Positions 1-8,444 of a DNA stretch of 64,000 nucleotides are shown in pieces. Each line of letters opens with the position of its first letter. The stretch's first letter is position 1. A program made the position numbers and the translations under genes. The stretch lies in the NCBI RefSeq assembly GCF_001594145.1, contig NZ_LVCF01000035.1:186001-250000 (forward strand). Reading direction: 5' to 3'. This DNA is from Branchiibius sp. NY16-3462-2. Lineage in GTDB: Bacteria; Actinomycetota; Actinomycetes; Actinomycetales; Dermatophilaceae. The notes under the pieces are model-generated. The model searched no databases and was not told the origin of the DNA. It saw only the letters and a program-made list of their open reading frames with translations.

Positions 1-1386
1 GAGGGCATCGGACGGTATGAGTACGGCTGGGCCGACTCAGACACCGCCGGCGCCAGCGCCCGTCGAGGGCTGTCAGAGGACGTCGTGCGCGACATCTCCG
101 GGCGTAAGAGTGAGCCGGAATGGATGACCAAACTCCGGCTCAAGGCGCTGTCCCTCTTCGACAAGAAGCCGATGCCGTCCTGGGGGAGCGACCTGACCGG
201 GATCGACTTCCAGAACATCAAGTACTTCGTGAAGTCCACCGAGAAGCAGGCGACCACCTGGGACGAACTGCCCGAGGACATCAAGAACACCTACGACAAG
301 CTCGGTATCCCCGAGGCGGAGAAGCAGCGCCTGGTCGCCGGTGTGGCCGCGCAGTATGAGTCCGAGGTCGTCTACCACCAGATCCGTGAGGACCTGGAGG
401 AGAAGGGCGTCATCTTCGTCGACACCGACACCGGTCTGCGTGAGCACGAGGACCTCTTCAAGGAGTACTTCGGCTCCGTGATCCCGGCCGGCGACAACAA
501 GTTCGCCTCGCTGAACACCGCTGTGTGGTCTGGCGGTTCGTTCATCTACGTGCCCAAGGGTGTCCACGTCGACATCCCGCTGCAGGCGTACTTCCGGATC
601 AACACCGAGAACATGGGTCAGTTCGAGCGGACGCTGATCATCGCCGACGAGGACTCCTACGTGCACTACGTGGAGGGTTGCACCGCGCCGATCTACCAGT
701 CCGACTCGCTGCACTCCGCGGTGGTCGAGATCATCGTGAAGAAGAACGCCCGGGTGCGGTACACGACGATCCAGAACTGGTCGAACAACGTCTACAACCT
801 GGTGACCAAGCGTGCGACCTGCGAGGCCGGCGCCACCATGGAGTGGATCGACGGCAATATCGGTTCCAAGGTGACCATGAAGTACCCGGCCGTCTTCCTG
901 CTGGGCGAGCACGCCAAGGGCGAGACGCTGTCCATCGCCTTCGCCGGCGAGGGTCAGCACCAGGACGCCGGTTCCAAGATGGTGCACGCCGCGCCCAACA
1001 CCAGCTCGACGATCGTGTCCAAGTCGGTGGCCCGCGGCGGCGGCCGCACGTCGTACCGCGGTCTGGTGCAGGTCCTGCCCGGCGCCAGCAACTCCAAGTC
1101 CTCGGTGGTCTGTGACGCGCTGCTGGTCGACCAGATCAGCCGCAGCGACACCTACCCCTATGTCGACGTCCGCGAGGACGACGTGCAGATGGGTCACGAG
1201 GCCACCGTGTCCAAGGTGAGCGAGGACCAGATGTTCTATCTGCAGTCGCGCGGTCTGACCGAGACCGAGGCGATGGCGATGATCGTGCGCGGCTTCGTCG
1301 AGCCGATCGCTCGCGAGTTGCCGATGGAATACGCCCTCGAGCTCAACCGCCTCATCGAACTGCAGATGGAAGGAGCCGTCGGCTGA
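1..1386 (+). CDS. sufB: Fe-S cluster assembly protein SufB (5' end missing)
   Basis: SufB is the scaffold subunit of the cytosolic SufBC2D complex that builds Fe-S clusters. The frame is open from base 1, beginning EGIGRYEYGW, and 461 residues are present; family members of about 473 residues suggest only about a dozen N-terminal residues lie outside the window. Hallmark stretches are RLVAGVAAQYESEVVY, FIYVPKGVHVDIP, the GCTAPIY cysteine, GATMEWIDGN and the C-terminal ELPMEYALELNRLI. No intein interrupts it, unlike the mycobacterial homologue. The stop overlaps the sufD start by one base (TGATG). A GTG at 85 could be mistaken for the start but would remove conserved sequence. Confidence 0.97.
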   Translation, partial: EGIGRYEYGWADSDTAGASARRGLSEDVVRDISGRKSEPEWMTKLRLKALSLFDKKPMPSWGSDLTGIDFQNIKYFVKSTEKQATTWDELPEDIKNTYDKLGIPEAEKQRLVAGVAAQYESEVVYHQIREDLEEKGVIFVDTDTGLREHEDLFKEYFGSVIPAGDNKFASLNTAVWSGGSFIYVPKGVHVDIPLQAYFRINTENMGQFERTLIIADEDSYVHYVEGCTAPIYQSDSLHSAVVEIIVKKNARVRYTTIQNWSNNVYNLVTKRATCEAGATMEWIDGNIGSKVTMKYPAVFLLGEHAKGETLSIAFAGEGQHQDAGSKMVHAAPNTSSTIVSKSVARGGGRTSYRGLVQVLPGASNSKSSVVCDALLVDQISRSDTYPYVDVREDDVQMGHEATVSKVSEDQMFYLQSRGLTETEAMAMIVRGFVEPIARELPMEYALELNRLIELQMEGAVG

Positions 1387-2588
1387 TGTCGTTGCTGACG
1401 CCCGAAAAGAGTCACGTCGACCCGTCCGCCCAGGTGTCGGCCGGGGTCATCCCCGACCAGTCGCGCGCCGAGCGCCGCACGTCCTTCGACGTTGCCGACT
1501 TCCCGATCCCCAACGGGCGCGAAGAGGAGTGGCGCTTCACCCCGGTTGACCGGTTGGGTCCGTTGTTCCGCGATGAAGCCACCGGCGAGCACCTGGACTG
1601 GCGCGAGGAGCTGCCCGCGGGCGCGACCCTGAGCACCATCTCGGTCCAGGAGTGGCGCGACCTCGGCCTGGCCATCCCGGCCGACCGCGCCGCCGCCGTG
1701 GCGGCCGCCCACTCCGGTGGGGTCGCCGTGCTGGATATCGCCCCGGAAGCCGAGCTGACCGAGCCGGTCCGCATCGACCTGACCGGCATGGAGCGCAAGA
1801 CCGTGCACGGCCACCTGCTGGTGCGGGTCGGCAAGCACGCCCACGCCACCGTGGTCCTGAGCCACCACGGGATCGCCGACTACAGCGAAGTCCTCACCGT
1901 CGACGTCCAGGACGGCGCCAACCTGACGCTGGTCACCACCGCGGAGTGGGACGATGCGGCCATCCACCTCGGGCAGTACGACGCGGTCGTACGCCGCGAC
2001 GCGACGTACCGGCACATCGCGGTCACCCTGGGTGGTGCGATCGTGCGGATCAACACCAACGTGACGTACGACGGCCCGGGCGGTGACGCGACCCTGCTGG
2101 GTGTCTACTTCGCCGATGCCGGTCAGCATCTGGAGCACCGGTCTTTCGTGGATCACAACGCTCCGCGTTGTAAGTCCCTGGTGACGTACAAAGGTGCGCT
2201 GCAAGGGGATTCGGCCCACACGGTGTGGGTCGGCGATGTGCTGATCCGTACCGCGGCCGAGGGCATCGAGACCTACGAGCTCAACCGCAACCTCGTGCTG
2301 ACCGATGGGGCGCGCGCCGACTCGGTGCCGAACCTGGAGATCGAGACCGGTGAGATCGAGGGTGCCGGCCACGCGTCGTCGACCGGCCGGTTCGACGATG
2401 AGCAGTTGTTCTACCTGCAGGCCCGTGGCATCCCCGAGGATGCTGCGCGCCGGCTGGTCGTGCGCGGCTTCTTCGCCGACATCGTCGCCAAGATCGGTAT
2501 CCCGGAGGTCGTCGACCCGCTGATGGAGGCGATCGACCGCGAGCTTGCCGCCGGTTCCGAGGCCGGTGTTTCAGAGGCTTCGGCATGA
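1386..2588 (+). CDS. sufD: Fe-S cluster assembly protein SufD
   Basis: SufD is the SufB paralogue that completes the SufBC2D scaffold and is needed for iron acquisition. It has 400 residues, the normal size. The C-terminal half carries the family beta-helix and the segments HRSFVDHNAP, GALQGDSAHTVW, EIETGEIEGAGHASSTG and LFYLQARGIPEDAARRLVVRGF. The N-terminal part (FPIPNGREEEWRFTPVDRL) is typical of actinobacterial SufD. It starts on the A of the sufB TGA and ends in an ATGA overlap with the ferredoxin gene, so translation is probably coupled along the operon. Confidence 0.96.
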   Translation: MSLLTPEKSHVDPSAQVSAGVIPDQSRAERRTSFDVADFPIPNGREEEWRFTPVDRLGPLFRDEATGEHLDWREELPAGATLSTISVQEWRDLGLAIPADRAAAVAAAHSGGVAVLDIAPEAELTEPVRIDLTGMERKTVHGHLLVRVGKHAHATVVLSHHGIADYSEVLTVDVQDGANLTLVTTAEWDDAAIHLGQYDAVVRRDATYRHIAVTLGGAIVRINTNVTYDGPGGDATLLGVYFADAGQHLEHRSFVDHNAPRCKSLVTYKGALQGDSAHTVWVGDVLIRTAAEGIETYELNRNLVLTDGARADSVPNLEIETGEIEGAGHASSTGRFDDEQLFYLQARGIPEDAARRLVVRGFFADIVAKIGIPEVVDPLMEAIDRELAAGSEAGVSEASA

Positions 2589-2923
2589 GCGACTTCGTCC
2601 GGGTCTGTGCGCTGGCCGAGCTGGCCCGCAACACTCCGGCCCTGGCCGAGATAGACGGCCGGCCGGTGGCGATCGTGCGTGACGAGAACGATCACGTGCA
2701 CGCCGTGGACGACACCTGCTCGCACGCGAACGTCTCACTGTCCGAAGGCGAGGTCGACGGCTGCACCATCGAGTGCTGGCTGCACGGCTCCGCCTTCGAT
2801 CTGAACACCGGCGAGCCCACCAGCCTGCCGGCCACCGAACCCATCGCCGTCTACGCCGTGAAGGTCGAGGAGGGTGACGTGCTGGTCGACGCCACCGCCT
2901 CCGTTAACGGCGTCACCGCCTGA
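2585..2923 (+). CDS. Rieske-type non-haem ferredoxin in the SUF operon
   Basis: A 112-residue stand-alone Rieske [2Fe-2S] protein of the NirD/biphenyl-dioxygenase ferredoxin type. The two cluster motifs are visible: C-S-H near residue 47 (TCSHANVSL) and C-W-L-H near residue 65 (ECWLHGSAFD). It overlaps sufD by ATGA and sits 29 bases before sufC, inside the SUF operon. Such ferredoxins occur in many actinobacterial SUF operons; an electron-donor role in cluster assembly is inferred, not shown by the sequence. Confidence 0.93.
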   Translation: MSDFVRVCALAELARNTPALAEIDGRPVAIVRDENDHVHAVDDTCSHANVSLSEGEVDGCTIECWLHGSAFDLNTGEPTSLPATEPIAVYAVKVEEGDVLVDATASVNGVTA

Positions 2924-2952
2924 ACCCGCTTTACTGCCAAAGGAAAGAACCA

Positions 2953-3717
2953 ATGTCCACGCTTGAAATCCGTGACCTGCACGTCACCGTCGAGACCGAA
3001 CAGGGCACCAAGGAGATCCTCAAGGGGGTCGACCTGACGGTGTCTTCTGGCGAGACCCACGCGATCATGGGCCCGAACGGTTCGGGCAAGTCCACGCTGG
3101 CCTACAGCGTCGCCGGTCACCCGAAGTACACCGTCACCCAGGGCAGCGTGACCCTCGACGGCGAGGACGTCCTCGCGATGTCCGTCGACGAGCGCGCCCG
3201 CGCCGGTCTATTCCTGGCCATGCAGTACCCCGTCGAGGTCCCGGGCGTCACCGTGAGCAACTTCCTGCGCACTGCCAAGACCGCGATCGACGGCGAAGCC
3301 CCGAAGCTGCGCACCTGGGTCAAGGACGTCAAGGGCGCCATGGAGAACCTGCGGATGGACTCCTCCTTCGCCGAGCGCAACGTCAACGAGGGCTTCTCCG
3401 GTGGCGAGAAGAAGCGCCACGAGATCCTGCAGCTGGAGTTGCTGCAGCCCAAGATCGCGATCCTGGACGAGACCGACTCCGGCCTGGACGTCGACGCGCT
3501 GCGGATCGTTTCTGAGGGTGTCAACCGCGCCAAGGAGACCAGCGACCTGGGCGTTCTGCTGATCACCCACTACACGCGGATCCTGCGCTACATCAAGCCG
3601 GACTTCGTGCACGTCTTCGTCGACGGCAAGGTCGCCGAGGAAGGCGGCCCCGAACTGGCCGAGCGCCTCGAGAACGAGGGCTACGACCGTTACCTGCAGG
3701 AGGCGACCGCTTCGTGA
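2953..3717 (+). CDS. sufC: Fe-S cluster assembly ATPase SufC
   Basis: SufC is the ABC-type ATPase of the SufBC2D complex, driving conformational change of SufB/SufD. It has 254 residues with Walker A GPNGSGKST near residue 37, the SufC-specific signature FSGGEKKRHEI, and Walker B AILDETDSGLDVDAL, in which the E-T-D-S-G-L-D order distinguishes SufC from transport ATPases. A Shine-Dalgarno-like AAAGGAAAG precedes the ATG, fitting the 29-base gap after the ferredoxin gene, where no coupling overlap exists. It overlaps sufS by GTGA. Confidence 0.97.
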   Translation: MSTLEIRDLHVTVETEQGTKEILKGVDLTVSSGETHAIMGPNGSGKSTLAYSVAGHPKYTVTQGSVTLDGEDVLAMSVDERARAGLFLAMQYPVEVPGVTVSNFLRTAKTAIDGEAPKLRTWVKDVKGAMENLRMDSSFAERNVNEGFSGGEKKRHEILQLELLQPKIAILDETDSGLDVDALRIVSEGVNRAKETSDLGVLLITHYTRILRYIKPDFVHVFVDGKVAEEGGPELAERLENEGYDRYLQEATAS

Positions 3718-5036
3718 CGACGCACGCCGACACCGGCGTGGCGATCCCGGACACCACCGCGCTGGACCTGGACACGATCCGGGCCGACTTCCCGATCTTG
3801 TCCCGCACCGTGCGGGACGGAAAACCGTTGGTGTACCTCGATTCCGGCGCGACCTCGCAGAAGCCGCGGGCGGTCATCGACGCCGAGCGCGACTTCTACG
3901 AGCAGCACAACGCCGCAGTGCACCGCGGCGCGCACCAACTCGCCGAGGAAGCGACCGACGAGTTCGAAACCGCTCGGGCACGTGTCGCCGCCTTCATCGG
4001 CGCCGCACCGGATGACGTGGTCTTCACCAAGAACGCCACCGAGTCGCTGAACCTGGTCGCCTACGGCCTGTCCAACGCGCTGGCCCCCGGGGCCCTGGAC
4101 GGTGTGGACCCGGCGATCGCGGACCGGTTGCGCATCGGTCCCGGCGACGAAGTCTGCATCACCGAGATGGAGCACCACGCCAATCTCGTTCCGTGGCAGG
4201 AGTTCTGCCGACGCACCGGAGCGACCCTGCGGTGGATCCCGGTGCTGCCCGACGGCACCCTCGACCTCGACAACGCACCGATCGGCGAGCGCACCAAACT
4301 GCTGGCCTTCACCCACGTCTCGAACGTCGTGGGCACGATCAACCCGGTCGCGGAGTTGGTGGCCCGGGCGCAGGCCGTCGGAGCACTCACTGTCCTGGAC
4401 GCGTGCCAGTCCGTGCCGCACCTGCCGGTCGACGTGACCGACCTGGGCGTCGACTTCCTCGCGTTCTCCGGGCACAAGATGCTCGGACCGTCGGGGATCG
4501 GTGTGCTGTGGGGACGGCCGGAGCTGCTGGCCGCGTTGCCGCCGTTCCTGACCGGTGGCTCGATGATCGAGCTGGTCACCATGGAGAAGTCGACGTACGC
4601 CGCGCCACCCCAGCGCTTCGAAGCCGGCGTTCCGATGGCCGCCCAGGCCGTCGGCCTCGGTGTCGCCGCCGACTACCTGGCGCGCCTCGGGATGGACAAC
4701 GTCGCCGCTCACGACCGGGCGTTGGTCGCCTACACCCTCGACCGGCTCGCCGAGCGGCCCTGGGTGCGAATCCTCGGACCCACCGATCCGCAGATCCGTT
4801 GTGGCGCAGTCGCGTTCACGATCGATGGAGTTCACCCCCACGATGTGGGACAGATCCTCGATGACGCGGGGGTCGCCGTACGCACCGGGCACCATTGCGC
4901 CTGGCCGCTGCACCGCGCGCTCAAGGTGCCGGCCTCCACGCGAGCCAGCTTCGCGCCGTACACCACGTTCGAGGAGATCGACGCCTTCGTCGAGGCGCTC
5001 AACCGGGTGCCGGTGATCTTCGGATTGGACGTGTGA
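3714..5036 (+). CDS. sufS: Cysteine desulfurase SufS
   Basis: PLP-dependent class II cysteine desulfurase that supplies persulfide sulfur to SufU and the SufBCD scaffold. It has 440 residues. The PLP lysine lies in FSGHKMLGPSGIG near residue 252, the cofactor region includes EHHANLVPW, and the catalytic cysteine lies in RTGHHCAWPLH near residue 395, followed by the C-terminal RASFAPYTT. It starts with GTG in a GTGA overlap with sufC and ends in a TGATG overlap with sufU. The SufS-SufU pairing is the Gram-positive arrangement without SufE. Confidence 0.97.
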   Translation: MTTHADTGVAIPDTTALDLDTIRADFPILSRTVRDGKPLVYLDSGATSQKPRAVIDAERDFYEQHNAAVHRGAHQLAEEATDEFETARARVAAFIGAAPDDVVFTKNATESLNLVAYGLSNALAPGALDGVDPAIADRLRIGPGDEVCITEMEHHANLVPWQEFCRRTGATLRWIPVLPDGTLDLDNAPIGERTKLLAFTHVSNVVGTINPVAELVARAQAVGALTVLDACQSVPHLPVDVTDLGVDFLAFSGHKMLGPSGIGVLWGRPELLAALPPFLTGGSMIELVTMEKSTYAAPPQRFEAGVPMAAQAVGLGVAADYLARLGMDNVAAHDRALVAYTLDRLAERPWVRILGPTDPQIRCGAVAFTIDGVHPHDVGQILDDAGVAVRTGHHCAWPLHRALKVPASTRASFAPYTTFEEIDAFVEALNRVPVIFGLDV

Positions 5037-5470
5037 TGGATCTCTACCAGGAAGTGATCCTGGATCACTACAAGCACCCGCAACACGCGGGCCTGCGGGA
5101 GCCGTTCGACGCCCAGGTGCACCACATCAACACCACGTGCGGTGACGAGATCACCCTGCGGGTCGACGTCGATGGTGACACGGTCAAGGACGTGTCCTAC
5201 GACTCGATGGGCTGCTCCATTTCCGTGGCGTCCGCGTCGGTGCTCGCCGAAGAAGTCATCGGCCACTCGATCACCGAGAGCCTGGCCACCTACGAAGCCA
5301 TGAAGGCGATGCTGACCTCGCGGGGACAGGACCCCGGCGATGAGGAACTCATCGGCGACGGTGTCGCATTCGCCGGCGTCGCCAAGTACCCCGCGCGGGT
5401 GAAATGCGCACTGCTGGCGTGGTCGGCCTATCTCGACGCGCTCAGCCGTACCCAGGAGGAAACCGCATGA
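5036..5470 (+). CDS. sufU: SufU zinc-dependent sulfurtransferase
   Basis: SufU accepts sulfur from SufS through a Zn-bound cysteine site and passes it to SufB. It has 144 residues starting MDLYQEVILDHYKHP. The expected ligands are visible: C in TTCGDEITL, C in SMGCSISVAS with nearby D, and C in VKCALLAW. The ATG at 5036 shares its A with the sufS stop; an in-frame codon further upstream would overlap sufS heavily and is unlikely. The end overlaps the next gene by ATGA. Confidence 0.95.
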   Translation: MDLYQEVILDHYKHPQHAGLREPFDAQVHHINTTCGDEITLRVDVDGDTVKDVSYDSMGCSISVASASVLAEEVIGHSITESLATYEAMKAMLTSRGQDPGDEELIGDGVAFAGVAKYPARVKCALLAWSAYLDALSRTQEETA

Positions 5471-5793
5471 CCGAGACAGCCAACCCCGTCAACGTCGCCG
5501 ACGTCGAGGAAGCGATGCGCGACGTCGTCGACCCCGAACTCGGGATCAACGTGGTCGATCTCGGCCTGGTCTACGGCGTCACCGTCGACGGTGAGGCCAA
5601 CGCCGTCCTCGACATGACCCTGACCAGCGCCGCCTGCCCGTTGACCGACGTCATCGAGGACCAGACGGCCGCCGCGCTGGAAGGCCTGGTGGCCAGCCAC
5701 CGGATCAACTGGGTCTGGATGCCGCCGTGGGGACCGGACAAGATCACCGACGACGGCCGCGAGATGCTGCGCGCCCTCGGTTTCAACATCTGA
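5467..5793 (+). CDS. MIP18/DUF59 family SUF accessory protein (SufT-like)
   Basis: A 108-residue member of the MIP18 (DUF59) family, which helps mature Fe-S proteins and closes many actinobacterial SUF operons. Key features are the DPELGINVVDLGLVY signature near residues 21-35, the conserved cysteine in SAACPLTD, and the C-terminal WMPPWGPDKITDDGREMLRALGF. The ATG at 5467 overlaps the sufU stop (ATGA). The last codons begin a 16-bp unit that is repeated downstream (see repeat at 5781). Confidence 0.92.
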   Translation: MTETANPVNVADVEEAMRDVVDPELGINVVDLGLVYGVTVDGEANAVLDMTLTSAACPLTDVIEDQTAAALEGLVASHRINWVWMPPWGPDKITDDGREMLRALGFNI

Positions 5794-5828
5794 GGACTTC
5801 AACACCCGCGGGCTTCAACACCCGAGGG
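5781..5828 (+). repeat. Three tandem 16-bp units spanning the end of the MIP18 gene
   Basis: Units at 5781-5796, 5797-5812 and 5813-5828 align without gaps. The second and third (cttcaacacccgcggg, cttcaacacccgaggg) differ at one base, and the first (tttcaacatctgagga) contains the stop codon. The array seems to have grown by duplicating the gene's own 3' end into the space before the convergent peptidase gene. Confidence 0.85.
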
Positions 5829-5831
5829 CCC

Positions 5832-5846
5832 CAGCACTAAATGCTG
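5832..5846. terminator. Small hairpin between convergent SUF operon and peptidase genes
   Basis: CAGCA-CTAAA-TGCTG forms a 5-bp stem with a 5-base loop between two converging genes. It is weak and lacks a long T tail on either strand, so its terminator role is tentative. Confidence 0.35.
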
Positions 5847-5847
5847 A

Positions 5848-6777
5848 TCAGCCCAGCGACGCCGCGTTGAACGTGTCACAGCGGTTCAGGTCGCCGGTCG
5901 AATAACCGGTGTAGAACCACTTCTGCCGCTGCGCTGACGTGCCGTGCGTGAAGGTGTCGGGCCGGACCCGGCCGGTGGCCTGGGCCTGGATGTGGTCATC
6001 GCCGACCGCTGCCGCGGCGGACAGGGCCGACTTGATGTCCGTGTCGGTGATGTCCGGGATGAACACATTGCCCTGGGAGTCCGTCGTCTGCGAGGCGTAG
6101 CGCACCCACAGGCCCGCGTAGCAGTCGGCCTGCAACTCGGTGCGCACCGAGGCGCTGTTGGCACCCTGCGGGTCCTGCTGCGAGGCACCCAGGACACCCA
6201 GGATGTTCTGGATGTGGTGGCCGTACTCGTGGGCGATCACGTACTCCTTGGCCAGGGCCCCGGTGTCCGCTCCGTACTTGCTGCTGAGCTCCTGGTAGAA
6301 GGAGACGTCCACGTAGACCTTCTGGTCCAGCGGGCAGTAGAACGGGCCCATATCGGCGGTCGCAGTGCCGCAACCGGACTGGGTCCGGCCGGAGTAGATG
6401 ACCGTAGAGGCCGGGGTGTAGTTCTGGCCGTACTTCGGCAAGTAGCCCGACCAGAAGTTCTGGACACTGTTGACGGTCGCGATGACCCGGCAGGTGTCGT
6501 TGCTGTTGGCGTCGGCACCGGTCTTGCACTCACTGAACTGGTCGGTGATCGCGCCGGAGTTCGACGACACCTCACTGGTGTTGTCCAGCGCGTTCGAGGT
6601 CCCGCTGGAGCCCAACAGGTTCCCACCGAAGATCGCGGTCAGGATCATGATGATGATGCCGCCGATACCGCCCACTGCGATGCCACCGCGGCGGGCCCCG
6701 CCGCCGCCGTAGCCCCCACCTGATCCACCGGACTGCACCTGGGAGGTGTCGAGTCCGACGTTGTCATTGAACGTCAT
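5848..6777 (-). CDS. Putative neutral zinc metallopeptidase (YpfJ family)
   Basis: A 309-residue membrane-anchored metallopeptidase of the putative neutral zinc peptidase family (YpfJ-like, PF04228). A Gly-rich cytoplasmic N-terminus is followed by one hydrophobic segment near residues 32-56 (GGIAVGGIGGIIIMILTAIF). The catalytic HExxH is visible as IAHEYGHHIQN, followed by ELQADCYAGLW, whose E is a likely third zinc ligand. Four cysteines outside the site may form disulfides, fitting an external domain. The ATG at 6777 (MTFNDNVG) is preferred because upstream in-frame codons read through low-complexity sequence into the divergent ABC-F promoter. Confidence 0.9.
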   Translation of the reverse strand: MTFNDNVGLDTSQVQSGGSGGGYGGGGARRGGIAVGGIGGIIIMILTAIFGGNLLGSSGTSNALDNTSEVSSNSGAITDQFSECKTGADANSNDTCRVIATVNSVQNFWSGYLPKYGQNYTPASTVIYSGRTQSGCGTATADMGPFYCPLDQKVYVDVSFYQELSSKYGADTGALAKEYVIAHEYGHHIQNILGVLGASQQDPQGANSASVRTELQADCYAGLWVRYASQTTDSQGNVFIPDITDTDIKSALSAAAAVGDDHIQAQATGRVRPDTFTHGTSAQRQKWFYTGYSTGDLNRCDTFNAASLG

Positions 6778-6825
6778 GCGCTGATCATCACCGTTAACGA
6801 TTGGGGGTGCAAGCGGGCACGCGAC

Positions 6826-6842
6826 TAGAGTCGCTCCACGTG
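6826..6842 (+). promoter_or_regulatory. Leaderless promoter of the ABC-F gene
   Basis: TAGAGT (-10) at 6826-6831 lies 8 bases before the GTG at 6840. This leaves no room for a ribosome-binding site and fixes the start. Confidence 0.6.
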
Positions 6843-8438
6843 ATCGTAGCCGCCGACATCGAACTGCGGGCCGGTTCCCGACTCCTTCTGTCCGATGCGA
6901 GCTTCCGGGTAGCGGCCGGTGACCGCATCGGCCTGGTCGGGCGCAACGGCGCCGGAAAGACGACACTGACCAAGGTCCTTGCCGGGCAGAGCCAGCCCGC
7001 CGCCGGCTCGGTTACCTCCAGTGGCGAGGTCGGCTACCTCCCGCAGGACCCGCGCACCGGCGACCTGTCGGTTCTGGCCCGCGATCGCATCCTGGCCGCC
7101 CGCTCGCTCGACGTGATCGTGCGCGATCTGGCGACCTCGGCGGCCCAGATGGGCGATGACGATCCCGCCGTTGCCGAGCGGGCGATGCGCCGCTACGCGC
7201 GCCGCGAGGCCGAGTTCGAAGCCGCCGGAGGGTACGCCGCGCAGTCCGAGGCCGCCGCTATCGCCTCCAGTCTGGGGTTGCCTGAGCGCATCCTCGAGCA
7301 ACCCCTGTCGACGCTGTCCGGTGGTCAGCGCCGCCGGGTGGAACTGGCCCGGATCCTGTTCTCCGGTGCCGAGACGCTGTTGCTGGACGAACCCACCAAC
7401 CACCTGGACGCCGACTCCATCGTGTGGCTGCGCGACCACCTGGCCAGCTATTCCGGCGGCCTGATCATCATCAGCCACGACGTCGACCTGTTGGAGAAGG
7501 TCGTCAACCGGGTCTTCCACCTCGACGCCAACCGGGCTGTCATCGACCAGTACAACGTGGGGTGGAAGACCTACCTGCAACAGCGCGAGACCGACGAGCG
7601 CCGACGCAAACGCGAGTTGCAGAACGCACAGAAGAAGGCCGCCACGCTGCTGGCCCAGGCCGACAAGATGCGGGCCAAGGCCACCAAGGCCACCGCCGCC
7701 CAGAACATGGCGCGGCGCGCCGAACGGCTGCTGAGCTCGGTCGAGGGGGAGCGGCAGAGCGACCGCGTCGCCAAACTGCGGTTCCCCAAGCCAGCACCGT
7801 GCGGGAAGACGCCGCTGATGGCCGATGGACTGTCCCGGTCCTACGGCTCGCTGGAAATCTTCACCGACGTCGACCTGGCCATCGACCGCGGATCCCGGGT
7901 CGTGGTCCTGGGTCTGAACGGCGCCGGCAAGACCACGCTGCTACGAATTCTGGCCGGGATCGATCCGCCGGACACCGGCGTCGTCGAGCACGGGCACGGT
8001 CTGCGGCTGGGTTACTACGCCCAGGAGCACGAGAACCTGGACATGGATCGCACCGTGCTGGACAACATGAAGTCCGCCGCGCCGGAGCTCGGCGAGACCG
8101 AGACCCGCAAGGTGCTCGGCTCGTTCCTGTTCAGCGGCGATGACGTCGACAAACCGGCCGGGGTGCTCTCCGGTGGTGAGAAGACCCGGTTGTCGCTGGC
8201 GCTGCTGGTGGTCTCGTCGGCCAACGTGCTTCTCCTGGACGAACCGACCAACAACCTGGACCCGGCCTCCCGGGAGGAGATCCTGGGTGCGCTGCACGCC
8301 TTCGAAGGAGCCGTGGTGTTGGTGACGCACGACGAGGGTGCGGTGCACGCTCTCGAACCGGACCGCGTGTTGCTGCTGCCCGACGGCGTCGAGGACCTGT
8401 GGGGTCCCGACTACGCCGATCTCGTGGCGTTGGCCTGA
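6840..8438 (+). CDS. ABC-F family ATPase
   Basis: A 532-residue soluble protein with two ABC domains and no membrane segment, typical of ABC-F proteins that act on the ribosome. Domain 1 has Walker A GRNGAGKTT, signature LSGGQRRRVEL and Walker B LLLDEPTNHLD. A charged linker near residues 240-320 (RRKRELQNAQKKAATLL) connects to domain 2 with GLNGAGKTT, LSGGEKTRLSL and LLLDEPTNNLD. The GTG start giving MIVAADIELRAG is chosen over an upstream TTG because it matches the family N-terminus and sits just after a -10 box. The exact subfamily (translation factor or antibiotic protection) cannot be told. Confidence 0.93.
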   Translation: MIVAADIELRAGSRLLLSDASFRVAAGDRIGLVGRNGAGKTTLTKVLAGQSQPAAGSVTSSGEVGYLPQDPRTGDLSVLARDRILAARSLDVIVRDLATSAAQMGDDDPAVAERAMRRYARREAEFEAAGGYAAQSEAAAIASSLGLPERILEQPLSTLSGGQRRRVELARILFSGAETLLLDEPTNHLDADSIVWLRDHLASYSGGLIIISHDVDLLEKVVNRVFHLDANRAVIDQYNVGWKTYLQQRETDERRRKRELQNAQKKAATLLAQADKMRAKATKATAAQNMARRAERLLSSVEGERQSDRVAKLRFPKPAPCGKTPLMADGLSRSYGSLEIFTDVDLAIDRGSRVVVLGLNGAGKTTLLRILAGIDPPDTGVVEHGHGLRLGYYAQEHENLDMDRTVLDNMKSAAPELGETETRKVLGSFLFSGDDVDKPAGVLSGGEKTRLSLALLVVSSANVLLLDEPTNNLDPASREEILGALHAFEGAVVLVTHDEGAVHALEPDRVLLLPDGVEDLWGPDYADLVALA

Positions 8439-8444
8439 GCGCGG

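Noticed and set aside
5848..6966. Longer N-terminus for the zinc peptidase, reading 63 codons further upstream
   Set aside because: The extra codons are Arg/Cys/Pro-rich and cross the divergent ABC-F promoter and start. MTFNDN at 6777 gives the family-like N-terminus.
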